Shown: positions 46,988-54,940 of the stretch, piece after piece
How the letters are laid out: each line of letters begins with the position of its first letter
How positions within the stretch are numbered: the stretch's first letter is position 1
From: CAVZAB01 sp963773155
GTDB lineage: Bacteria > Pseudomonadota > Alphaproteobacteria > Rhizobiales > Beijerinckiaceae
DNA length: 64,000 nucleotides
NCBI GenBank assembly: GCA_963773155.1
Contig: CAVZAB010000021.1
Span: 54,372-118,371, forward strand
Direction of reading: 5' to 3'
Notes under the pieces: model-generated
What the model was told of the DNA's origin: nothing
Seen by the model: the letters and a program-made list of their open reading frames with translations, nothing else
Databases searched by the model: none
Program-made: the position numbers and the translations under genes

Positions 46988-48214
46988 TTGGCTTTAATTT
47001 CCGTGCCGGCCGACCGGCCCTTCGTGGCGATTGTCGGGGCCGGCCCGGCCGGCCTTATGGCGGCCGAAATCCTGGCCGCGGCCGGATTGCGGGTGACCGT
47101 CTACGATCGGATGCCGAGTGTTGGCCGCAAGTTTCTGATGGCCGGCCGTGGCGGGCTCAACCTGACCCATAGCGAGGCGGCGGCCGACTTTATTCGACGC
47201 TACGGCGCGGCAAGTCACGTGTTGCAGCCGATGCTTGAGGCGTTCCCGCCAGCGGCGCTGCGCCGTTGGGCGGAAGAGCTGGGCCAGCCGACTTTTGTCG
47301 GTTCGAGCGGGCGGGTATTTCCGCGGGGCTTCAAGAGCTCGCCGCTGCTGCGGGCCTGGCTCTTGCGGCTAGACCGGCTTGGTGTCGGTTTTGCCCTTCG
47401 GCATCGATGGCTCGGATTTGCCGCCGGTCGCAGCCTGCGCTTTGCCGGCCCGGACGGGTTGCTGGTAGTTGCGCCGGATGCGGTCGTTCTGGCGCTTGGC
47501 GGCGCCTCTTGGCCGCGGCTCGGCTCGGACGGTTCTTTTGCTGACGTGTTCCGCGCCGAGGCGGTGCCCGTGTCACGGCTGCGCCCCGCCAATTGCGGTA
47601 TTGCGATTGCCTGGTCGGAAGGTTTTGCGCAACGCTTTGCCGGACAGCCGCTAAAACATGTGGCCATAAGCTTTGCCGGGCGGCGGCACCAGGGCGACGC
47701 GATGATCACACAGGCAGGAATCGAGGGTACGCCGATCTACGCGCTTTCCGCTTCGCTGCGCGAGGCAATCGATCGCACTGGCCAAGCGATTCTCGAAATC
47801 GATCTCAAGCCCGGCTTGAGCGAAACCAGTCTGGCCGCACGCCTCGCCGCCCCGCGCCAGCGTCAGTCGCTTTCCACCTTTCTGCGCAAGCGGGTGAATT
47901 TGAGTCCTTTGGCGATCAAGCTAATGCGCGAACCGGCGGCGTTTTCGGCTGAAAATCTGGCCGCGCAAATCAAGGGTGTGAAGCTCGCCGTGCGCGCGAC
48001 GCTGGCTATCGATCGGGCGATTTCGACGGCTGGCGGGGTCTCGTTCGACGCGTTGGACGAGTCGTTGATGCTGCGCACACACCCGGGCGTGTTCCTGGCC
48101 GGCGAGATGCTCGACTGGGAGGCGCCAACCGGCGGCTATCTGTTGCAGGGCTGCTTTTCGACGGCCTTTATTGCAGCGGCGGGTCTGCGTTGCTGGCTCT
48201 GCGGGCGGGTCTAG
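46988..48214 (+). CDS. HI0933-like FAD-dependent oxidoreductase (TIGR03862 type)
   Basis: A 408-aa flavoprotein of unknown substrate. The dinucleotide fold VAIVGAGPAGLMAAEILAAAG is at 13-33, the family fingerprint GRKFLMAGRGGLNLTHSE follows, and the C-terminal FAD-contact segment TAGGVSFDALDE with FLAGEMLDWEAPTGGYLLQG is complete. The start is TTG 46988, supported by AGAGGAAACG upstream; GTG 47003 is an alternative but would shorten the first strand. It is divergent from the pseudouridine synthase. Its stop overlaps that of the next hypothetical gene (convergent, 4 bases). Confidence 0.92.
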   Translation: MALISVPADRPFVAIVGAGPAGLMAAEILAAAGLRVTVYDRMPSVGRKFLMAGRGGLNLTHSEAAADFIRRYGAASHVLQPMLEAFPPAALRRWAEELGQPTFVGSSGRVFPRGFKSSPLLRAWLLRLDRLGVGFALRHRWLGFAAGRSLRFAGPDGLLVVAPDAVVLALGGASWPRLGSDGSFADVFRAEAVPVSRLRPANCGIAIAWSEGFAQRFAGQPLKHVAISFAGRRHQGDAMITQAGIEGTPIYALSASLREAIDRTGQAILEIDLKPGLSETSLAARLAAPRQRQSLSTFLRKRVNLSPLAIKLMREPAAFSAENLAAQIKGVKLAVRATLAIDRAISTAGGVSFDALDESLMLRTHPGVFLAGEMLDWEAPTGGYLLQGCFSTAFIAAAGLRCWLCGRV

Positions 48215-48567
48215 TCGCCCTCAATTAGCCGCAGCGGCAAGGCCTGGATCAGAGCGGCGCGCGTTGCTTGCGCCTCGGCAATGGCGGCGAGCGCCAATTT
48301 GCGGCTCGCCTGATTGGCGCCGAACCCGACGATGCCGCCCAGGACAAGCGCGAGCGCGAACACGAGCGCAGTGAGGTCACCGGCCCCGATCAGCCCGATT
48401 GTCCAGGCGGTAAGCGTTGCGACGCCAATGACGAGTGCCAGGCGCGCGACGATTTCGGCCTTGCGGCATGTTGCGACCTTTGCGTTTAGGTCCTCGATTT
48501 GTTCTTCGATCGCCGCGATACGGGCCTCTGGCCAGTCTTCGCAAGCAGCGGGGCCGAATTCGCTCAT
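48211..48567 (-). CDS. Conserved hypothetical two-TM protein with N-terminal coiled coil
   Basis: A 118-aa protein. A short coiled coil (ARIAAIEEQIEDLNAKVATC) is followed by two membrane spans (about 42-58 and 62-80) and an Ala-rich helix (SRKLALAAIAEAQATRAALI). I recognise the layout from uncharacterised alphaproteobacterial proteins but cannot name a function. ATG 48567 begins at MSEFGP; the longer frame to 48627 has an unconvincing N-terminus. Confidence 0.68.
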   Translation of the reverse strand: MSEFGPAACEDWPEARIAAIEEQIEDLNAKVATCRKAEIVARLALVIGVATLTAWTIGLIGAGDLTALVFALALVLGGIVGFGANQASRKLALAAIAEAQATRAALIQALPLRLIEGD

Positions 48568-48705
48568 GCGCAGGCTCCAGCATCGGCGAAAAGCGGCGCA
48601 TTTGGGCAGGCGCGTAGGTTGACGCAATCAGAATATGATATGGCACTGGCGCACGGCCGATTCCGCTGGCCCTGCCGGTGGCGTGCGACGCAGCAGAGGC
48701 ATCCG

Positions 48706-49182
48706 ATGGAGTTTCTCGAAACGTTCCGGCAATTCGTCATCGAGATCGTTCCGATGATTCTGCTCGCCCTGGTGCCGGCCGTTTTGATCAAGGCGCTCTT
48801 CGTGCGATCCGACGCCAAGCGGCCACCAGCCTATTTCGGCCGTGTCGAACAGCTGTTCATGGCCAATGTCATTTCGAGCATCAGCGTATTCATGGTGATT
48901 TATTTCGTTTTCATAAACAACAAGGACATACTTTCTAGTTTCGAAGGCTCGAATTTATTCGCAATCTATATAGTACTGTTCATTATAGTTTCGCTTGCTC
49001 TGACTCTTGTTGAGTTGTTTGTTTTGAAAAACATATCGTTCAATAAACAGAACTACAACAATTTTTTCATATCGCTCATTGGAAATAACATATTTCTGTT
49101 GTTGGCGGTCATGATCTTTGTGGAGGGTTGGCAAAATATAGTACAAACTGTCGTAAAGTATTCTGCTACGTTTTTTCAATGA
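48706..49182 (+). CDS. Orphan four-TM membrane protein with AT-rich 3' part
   Basis: A 158-aa protein with four predicted spans (about 9-29, 48-68, 80-104 and 120-142), connected by short loops; the third loop has a hydrophilic KNISFNKQNYNNF segment. AGAGG lies 8 bases before ATG 48706. I recognise no family. The first 60 codons are GC-rich like the neighbours, but from about 48900 to 49180 the DNA turns AT-rich, with AUA, UUU and AAA codons rare elsewhere in the window. This suggests foreign origin or weak selection on the second half. It lies upstream of mucR on the same strand. Function unknown. Confidence 0.65.
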   Translation: MEFLETFRQFVIEIVPMILLALVPAVLIKALFVRSDAKRPPAYFGRVEQLFMANVISSISVFMVIYFVFINNKDILSSFEGSNLFAIYIVLFIIVSLALTLVELFVLKNISFNKQNYNNFFISLIGNNIFLLLAVMIFVEGWQNIVQTVVKYSATFFQ

Positions 49183-49306
49183 ATTATCTGATGATTGAGC
49201 CACCCGAAAAGCCGTCTTCCGTCAATATTGTTGAATGGCGCTAGGAGACCGCGTCAATCAAGTGTAATATTCCAGCGCGAATTCGAATCAGGCTGAGGAG
49301 GCAAGC

Positions 49307-49738
49307 TTGTCGATCGAGCTGTCAAGAATTGTAGAGCTGGCAACCGACATCGTATCGGCCTATGTCAGCCACAACTCTGTCCAAAAGACCGATTTGCCGG
49401 AGCTTATCCGAACCGTTGCGACCCAATTGCAGGCTCTCGATCAGGGTGCCGCACCGGCGCCTTCGGTTGAGGCGGCGCCACAGACCCCGGCAATTGCCGT
49501 CAAACGCTCTGTCGGTAAGGACTACATCGTCTGCCTCGAGGACGGCAAGAAATTCAAGTCGTTGAAACGCCATCTGCGGACGGCCTACAATATGACGCCC
49601 GACCAATATCGGAGCAAGTGGAGCCTGCCCAACGATTATCCGATGGTGGCCCCCAATTATGCCAAGGCGCGGTCGCAATTGGCAAAGTCCATGGGCCTTG
49701 GCCAGAGCCGCAGAAAGCGTAAAATCGCGGCCGAATAG
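49307..49738 (+). CDS. MucR/Ros family transcriptional regulator
   Basis: A 143-aa DNA-binding protein of the Ros/MucR family, which controls exopolysaccharide, motility and cell-cycle genes in alphaproteobacteria, often as an H-NS-like silencer of AT-rich DNA. The single zinc-finger-like region is VCLEDGKKFKSLKRHL: Cys76, Asp79 and His89 are present, but the position of the last His (93/94) is Ala-Tyr, so the metal site is incomplete. Some rhizobial relatives are known to fold without zinc. GAGGAG six bases upstream fixes the TTG start at 49307. The AT-rich gap before it could hold autoregulatory sites. Confidence 0.93.
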   Translation: MSIELSRIVELATDIVSAYVSHNSVQKTDLPELIRTVATQLQALDQGAAPAPSVEAAPQTPAIAVKRSVGKDYIVCLEDGKKFKSLKRHLRTAYNMTPDQYRSKWSLPNDYPMVAPNYAKARSQLAKSMGLGQSRRKRKIAAE

Positions 49739-49891
49739 ACCAGGACCTTTTGCCTGGCGGCTTGGCGCGGCCGAAGTCTTGCCAAGACCTGTTGCCGAAC
49801 GTTTAACGCTAAGCGATTAATCCGACGCCTAAGCCAGCGCGGTTCCTTAATACGCCTCCCCGAATAATTCGCCCGCGGGAGATCCGGAATC

Positions 49892-51925
49892 GTGACGAGC
49901 GTCGTGGGTAATAGCGGGTGGAGGACCGGCGCCAGGCCGAACCGGCTGCTTGGCCTACGCCAGGGCCTGTTCCAGAGCCAGATCCCGGACCAAGTGTTGC
50001 ATTTCGAGCTCGTCCGCGCCCTTTACAGCACGCCGAAATCGATCATGGCAGCCGGGGTCGTGGCAAGCGCCATGGTCGAACTGGCGGCCTGGCTCAGCGG
50101 CGATCCCGTCTATCGCGCCTTCCTGATCGGCTTTCTGGTCGTCGGCACCGCCCGACCGCTTGCCGTCATAGCCTTTCGCCGTTCCGATACCGACCCCAGT
50201 GATGTTCGTGCGGTGCGACTATGGGAGCTCAACGCCCTACTTGGCGCCTGGTTCTTCGCCGGCCTGATCGGGCTGGTCGGCGCCTTCACTCTGGTTTTCC
50301 ACCCCGGCGGGGAGATCGAAATCCTGATCAGTTGCGGCGTTATCGGCTATATAGCCGGTATTTCTTCGCGCAATGCCAGCCGGCCGATTATCACCATCGG
50401 CCAGATCAGCTTGACCTGCATCCCCTTCATTCTAGCTTTGCTGTGGCGCTTCGATCTGACCCATCTGGCACTCGCTTCCTTCCTCGCTGCACTCTACGTC
50501 AGCACGACCGTCATGTGCCAGGCGGCCTTCGACAACATCATCGCCCGCCACAACGCCTATACCAAAATCGAATTGTTGGCCCAGCGCGATTCCCTGACCG
50601 GCCTGCTCAACCGGCCGGCGTTCTTCCGCAGCCTGTCCGGCCATCTCGAGGCGATCGGCAATTCGCCAAACATCGTCGCGCTGATTGCCATCGATCTTGA
50701 TCGATTCAAGGACATCAACGACACGTTGGGACATCCGGCCGGCGATACGGTTTTGCGCGAGACGGCGGAGCGGATTCTTTCCTGCGTGCGGCCGGACGAC
50801 GAGGTCGCCCGGATCGGCGGCGACGAATTCCTCGTCATGATGTCCGGTATCTTGCCCCCCGATCTGGAGTCTGCGGCACGCCGGATCATCGGGCGATTGT
50901 CCGAGCCGTTCAAAGTCGATCAAGTCTTGTGCAATTGCGGGGCCAGCATCGGCTATGCCGTTGCCCCGAATGATGGCCGGCAGCTCGATATGCTGATGCG
51001 CAACGCCGATCTCGCGCTCTACGAGGCCAAGAAGCACGGCCGCGGTCAGATCGTCGCCTACACACCGGCGCACGCCGAGGAATACGAGCGACGGATTGCC
51101 CTCGAGAAAGATTTGCGCTTGGCGCTCGCCGAAGGCCAGTTTGAACTCGTCTATCAACCGATCGTTGATTCGCGGTCGGGAAGGACGTTGTGCTGCGAGG
51201 CCCTTTTGCGGTGGCACCATCCCGTGCACGGGCTGGTGCCACCCTCGATATTCATTCCAATTGCTGAATCGATGGGCCTGATCGTGCCGATTGCGAATTG
51301 GGTAATTCGCAGTGCATGCAGGGAGGCGACCGGCTGGCGCGACGACATCAAGGTTGCGGTCAATCTTTCGCCGATCCATTTCAAGCGCGGCCGCGACATC
51401 GTGCATTCGGTGACCCAGGCCTTGATTGAGACCGGACTGCCGGCCGAGCGGCTCGATCTCGAAGTTACCGAAATGGTTTTGATCGAGGATTCGGCGGCTG
51501 CGCTCGAAATCCTTGAGGAATTTCTTAGCCGGAAAATCGGCGTCACGCTCGACGATTTCGGGATCGGTTTTGCCTCGCTCGCCTATCTTAACGACTTTCC
51601 CTTCTCCAAGGTCAAAATCGACAAGAAATTCTCGCAGACCATCGCCAAGTCCCCAAGAACGGCTGCGATCGTCAAGGGCATCGCGCACACGACGCGCGAG
51701 CTAAAAATGGAGCTGGTCGCCGAAGGCATCGAAACGGAGGAGCAGCTCGCTTGCATGCGCAAGCTCGGCGTCCACTCGATCCAGGGATTCTTGTTCTCGA
51801 AGCCGGTAGCCGCGAGCGAGCTGAAGGCGCTTATCGCAGCGCCTTTGTTGCCCAAGAGCGCCCCAATCGCCCGGATCAGCGATCACATCGAGTTGCGGAA
51901 GTCGGCCCGATCCCTCGCCAATTGA
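49892..51925 (+). CDS. Membrane GGDEF-EAL cyclic-di-GMP enzyme
   Basis: A 677-aa protein. The N-terminus (about 50-210) has six or so spans in three hairpins. The diguanylate cyclase domain has an intact active site GGDEF at 309-313 (RIGGDEFLV). The phosphodiesterase domain starts near 420 with EALLRWHHP (EAL at 436-438), NLSPIHFKR, the metal-binding DDFGIGFASL and QGFLFSKP. Both catalytic sites look complete, so it may make or break cyclic di-GMP depending on its sensory half. GTG 49892 is the apparent start. It follows mucR by 153 bases and ends just before a strong inverted repeat. Confidence 0.95.
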   Translation: MTSVVGNSGWRTGARPNRLLGLRQGLFQSQIPDQVLHFELVRALYSTPKSIMAAGVVASAMVELAAWLSGDPVYRAFLIGFLVVGTARPLAVIAFRRSDTDPSDVRAVRLWELNALLGAWFFAGLIGLVGAFTLVFHPGGEIEILISCGVIGYIAGISSRNASRPIITIGQISLTCIPFILALLWRFDLTHLALASFLAALYVSTTVMCQAAFDNIIARHNAYTKIELLAQRDSLTGLLNRPAFFRSLSGHLEAIGNSPNIVALIAIDLDRFKDINDTLGHPAGDTVLRETAERILSCVRPDDEVARIGGDEFLVMMSGILPPDLESAARRIIGRLSEPFKVDQVLCNCGASIGYAVAPNDGRQLDMLMRNADLALYEAKKHGRGQIVAYTPAHAEEYERRIALEKDLRLALAEGQFELVYQPIVDSRSGRTLCCEALLRWHHPVHGLVPPSIFIPIAESMGLIVPIANWVIRSACREATGWRDDIKVAVNLSPIHFKRGRDIVHSVTQALIETGLPAERLDLEVTEMVLIEDSAAALEILEEFLSRKIGVTLDDFGIGFASLAYLNDFPFSKVKIDKKFSQTIAKSPRTAAIVKGIAHTTRELKMELVAEGIETEEQLACMRKLGVHSIQGFLFSKPVAASELKALIAAPLLPKSAPIARISDHIELRKSARSLAN

Positions 51926-51929
51926 TGCC

Positions 51930-51972
51930 GATCGTCTGCCCTCACATTGCGCACGCTGTTGGGCAGACGATC
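51930..51972 (+). terminator. Perfect 12-bp inverted repeat after the GGDEF-EAL gene
   Basis: GATCGTCTGCCC at 51930-51941 and GGGCAGACGATC at 51961-51972 are exact reverse complements with a 19-base loop, starting 5 bases after the stop codon. A stem of this strength between two convergent genes is probably a transcript end or 3' stabilising hairpin. There is no U-run after it on the plus strand, so a classic intrinsic terminator is not shown. Confidence 0.5.
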
Positions 51973-52012
51973 CAAATCCCTGTCATTTTGCCGGGCTGCG
52001 CTCCCGAACGGC

Positions 52013-53023
52013 TCAATAGGGTGCCAGCATCCGGTCGAGTACTGCCATGCGCATGAATTTGGACAGGCGAACCTGGTCGAAATACATCGCGTTGGGAAGG
52101 TCATCGCAAGCGGGATCGATCTCGTCGTGCCGCGGCAGCGGATGATAAATAAGGGCCCTTGAATTGGTCCTGTCGATTTTCTCTGCGGTTACCCGATGGC
52201 TCTCCGGCGTCGTGCTTGGCGAAACATATTCCGAGCCGGCGAGTTCACCGATATCCGACATATCATAGGGTGCCATCATGATCGCATCGGACTCGACCAG
52301 AGCCTGTTCGACATCGGCGATGATCCGATAGGGGATCTGGTATTCGGCAACGGCGAACAGGACATCGCTGGGTATCGGGTAGTGGCCGGGCGGACAGAAC
52401 AGGATCGCTTTTGGTGCATCGAGCCGGAGCAGATTGACGAGCGAACGCACGGTGCGCCCCCGCGGGTCACCGGCAAGCGCGATAATCTTGCCACGCAAAG
52501 AGCCGAGGCCGCGCCGCAGCGCGAAAATGTCGATCAGCGCCTGGGTCGGATGCTCATTCCACCCGTCTCCCGCGTTAATGACGGGCCGTCGCGATTTCGC
52601 CGCCATCCGCTCCGCCGCGCCGGTTTCATGGTGGCGAACGACAATGGCATCGCACAGACGCGAAATGACCGAGGCGCAATCCTCGAGCGTTTCGCCCGTG
52701 CGCCGGTTCGAGCGGGATGCCGACATGTCTTCAATCCCGATGGCATGGGAGCCGAGCGCGACCGTCGCGACTTCGAAGCCGATCCTTGTCCGGGTGCTCG
52801 GTTGGAAAAACAGCAGAGCTATCGTTCGGCCGGACGAAGAGGGATTAACCGTTCGGCTCGCTTCGAAGGCAGCGGCTGCCTGGCAATAATCATCAACGTC
52901 ATCGCGATTCATGGCCCGGGTAGTGAGGACGTGCCTGGGATATTCGCGCTGTGTGCGCCGGACAAACGTAAGCGGGATTTGCCGGGTGAACTTGAGGGGG
53001 GTTGGAAAATACAGATACGCCAT
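52013..53023 (-). CDS. Aspartate/ornithine carbamoyltransferase family protein (ATCase-like)
   Basis: A 336-aa transcarbamylase. The carbamoyl-phosphate loop FFQPSTRTRIGFE, the middle motif EHPTQALIDIF and the C-terminal HPLPRHDEI are all present. HPLPR favours aspartate over ornithine carbamoyltransferase (which has HCLP). The second-domain loop PPGHYPIPSDVLFAVAEYQI lacks the usual ATCase aspartate-loop text, so the amino acid substrate is uncertain. It is not next to pyrC or a dihydroorotase-like gene. Start used: ATG 53023; the shorter ATG at 52912 would cut into the conserved HVLTTRAM strand. The upstream region is AT-rich. Confidence 0.87.
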   Translation of the reverse strand: MAYLYFPTPLKFTRQIPLTFVRRTQREYPRHVLTTRAMNRDDVDDYCQAAAAFEASRTVNPSSSGRTIALLFFQPSTRTRIGFEVATVALGSHAIGIEDMSASRSNRRTGETLEDCASVISRLCDAIVVRHHETGAAERMAAKSRRPVINAGDGWNEHPTQALIDIFALRRGLGSLRGKIIALAGDPRGRTVRSLVNLLRLDAPKAILFCPPGHYPIPSDVLFAVAEYQIPYRIIADVEQALVESDAIMMAPYDMSDIGELAGSEYVSPSTTPESHRVTAEKIDRTNSRALIYHPLPRHDEIDPACDDLPNAMYFDQVRLSKFMRMAVLDRMLAPY

Positions 53024-53035
53024 GAAACGCGCCAC

Positions 53036-53399
53036 CGCTGTCGCATTAACACTTTATTTACCTTACCAACATCGTTTACAGCAGGGAATAAAATTGTACC
53101 CCATTCGGATTCTTGGTTAACGGGACGTGAATTTGCTCATTGTGCAAGCCTTGGTGAATAGGAAATGTTCAGTGGGTCCGACTCGCCTGCGCCAACGTCG
53201 CCGGAGCAAACACTGACCCGGTTAATCCAGCGGATGGCCCCGATCACGGTATTGAACATGCGACAAAATGGCAGCCGCCATCTGGCTGCAAATGGCGGCA
53301 CTTCCGGCTGAAGTGCCCGTTGCCGATAGGGCGGCCGCGGGCATCATCACTTTCAGTCAATTCCCGGCAAGACTTTAATCTTCGACGCCTTGGCGCCTT
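53036..53399. other. Intergenic, no gene seen
   Basis: Upstream of the carbamoyltransferase. The first 100 bases are AT-rich and may hold its promoter; the rest carries no frame or repeat I can support. It marks the change from the compact gene-dense part to the fossil-rich part of the window. Confidence 0.5.
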
Positions 53400-53828
53400 T
53401 GCTGCATGGCCCGTCCTAGCGCGTCGTCCGCGACCCGCTCTTCGTCGGCCTCGAAGTGTTGTTCGTCCGGGGTCCTGTGCGTCGATAGGCGCTGTTGCCG
53501 ACGAGCGCCTAGTCGCCGCGGCGCAGGCCCGCCTACAGGCGCGCAGCGCGGCCCCGCGAACTTCGGCGTTGCGCTCGGCTTCGGTGAGGTTGCGGCAGAC
53601 AATGCAACGGCGCTTGCCGACGCGGACCTTTTGGCCTCGAGTTCGGTATCGGGACCCCTCGGCCGTGCGATGACGAAGGGAATGCTCGACGCGGGATAGT
53701 TCTGCGCGACTTCGTACACCTCCTTGGATGAGCGCTCGCGCACCCCCAGGATGTATACGAGGCCGCGTTCCTCCAGGCCGGCGATGGTAGCGGCGCTGAT
53801 CATTCCTCGGTCGGCCACCTACTATTTG
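53400..53828 (-). mobile_element. Degenerate IS1634-family transposase fragment
   Basis: The minus strand gives VADRGMISAATIAGLEERGL and VYILGVRERSSKEVYEVAQ from about 53828. After a frame change it gives KVRVGKRRCIVCRN and EAERNAE, then GD(stop)ALVGNSAYRR with an in-frame TAG, then TPDEQHFEADEERVADDA. These are consecutive blocks of IS1634-type DDE transposases (usual GDKALVGNSAYRR). At least two shifts and one nonsense codon are present, and both ends are missing, so the element is dead. Confidence 0.75.
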
Positions 53829-54108
53829 AATAGGGCAAATAGGCGACCACCCCGCAGCAAGCCAAGAATGACCTAAGTTCTATTCGACCTGCTGAGCTAT
53901 CGCTACCAGGGCGAGACCGGCAACAAAACCTACCCACCAGGCACTCTCGCGCGCGCCTTGAAGGTAAACGGGGCAACGCAACCTTGCATCATAGCTCATG
54001 TCTATGGATCCGTAAGCAAACAAGCATTTTCGAAATCCGGCTCCTTCATTCACACCCCAGGGATTATCGCAAAGAGCGTCATTTCCGGCCGCTAAAGGAG
54101 GAGCGTTC

Positions 54109-54480
54109 ATGAACGTCGCAGTGCTGACGCCTGGACAAGCCAATAGCAAACCGCTGAATTGCAAAGCCTCTCTCTTTACCGGATGAACCAGCGGTATCGA
54201 ACTTGGAATCACTAAGTCGCTGGCGGCAGCCCGATCCTCATTGCGCCGGGAGGAATTGTCCCAACGCACAGCAACGATGACCGACCAGCCTTTGTCTATG
54301 TCGTCAGGGGCGAGATAATTGAGCGCAGTACCTATTGCCTGGTGCCGATCGTGTGGATGGCGAAGTTTCGGGAGAATTCAGTCCGGGATTTGGTCATTGG
54401 TGGGAAAACATTAGCGACAAGGAAGTTGTCCCGGCTTCATTGGATATAGTCGATCAGGACACCATTGATTTGGATAAACC
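54109..54480 (+). pseudogene. Degenerate cupin-domain gene
   Basis: A cupin barrel can be read in two frames. From 54240: IAPGGIVPTHSNDDRPAFVY followed by VVRGEIIERST (metal-site His and the G-E-I strand). One base earlier in phase, from about 54340: DGEVSGEFSPGFGHWWEN followed by VVPASLDIV. The frame change sits near 54338. Upstream of 54240 the first frame is closed by TAA at 54213. AAAGGAGG precedes an ATG at 54109, but that frame stops after 25 codons and may be the remnant start. Frame breaks at both places suggest a dead gene. The original role is unknown. Confidence 0.6.
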
Positions 54481-54940
54481 AAAGGCAGAAATGCAGGCTA
54501 GGCGGAGATATTGCATTCCGAACGATTCGGGGGCCTACTTGGCATCCGCGAGGGCTGGGATCAAGACGACGCAGTCAGTCGACCGAGTTCATCGAAGCAC
54601 GTTGATTAAGCTCAAGTGTGTGCTTCTTGGTTGGGCCGTGAAGTGGCCCTGCAGACGTCTCCGTTCCGCACTCCACAGGACCGGTGAGACCTCGCACAAA
54701 ACGCGCGCCTCGGTCTATTTCCCAAAACATATTGTTAGGTGATCTAAAAACAAACCGGCGGGAGCGGCAGCTAATATCAGCAAGTCGAATTTCTGTTGGC
54801 CCATTAATCATTCAGGACGCTCTCTGCACATCTCTCCCTTTGTGATAACCTCATCCGGTCGGATTTAAGTCGGTTGTTTAAGTTTGGTCGCGACGTCCCA
54901 GAATATTGCTATCAATCGCGTCCACGAAGGAGTTTCATTG
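54481..54940. other. Intergenic, no gene seen
   Basis: About 460 bases between the cupin fossil and the MscS gene. An open frame continues from the cupin remnant to 54742, but it shows no family pattern. The last 100 bases are AT-rich and probably contain the MscS promoter. Confidence 0.5.

Noticed and set aside
53880..54269. A 129-codon minus-strand frame with a C-terminal span
   Set aside because: No family pattern or ribosome site, and it overlaps the cupin fossil on the other strand.
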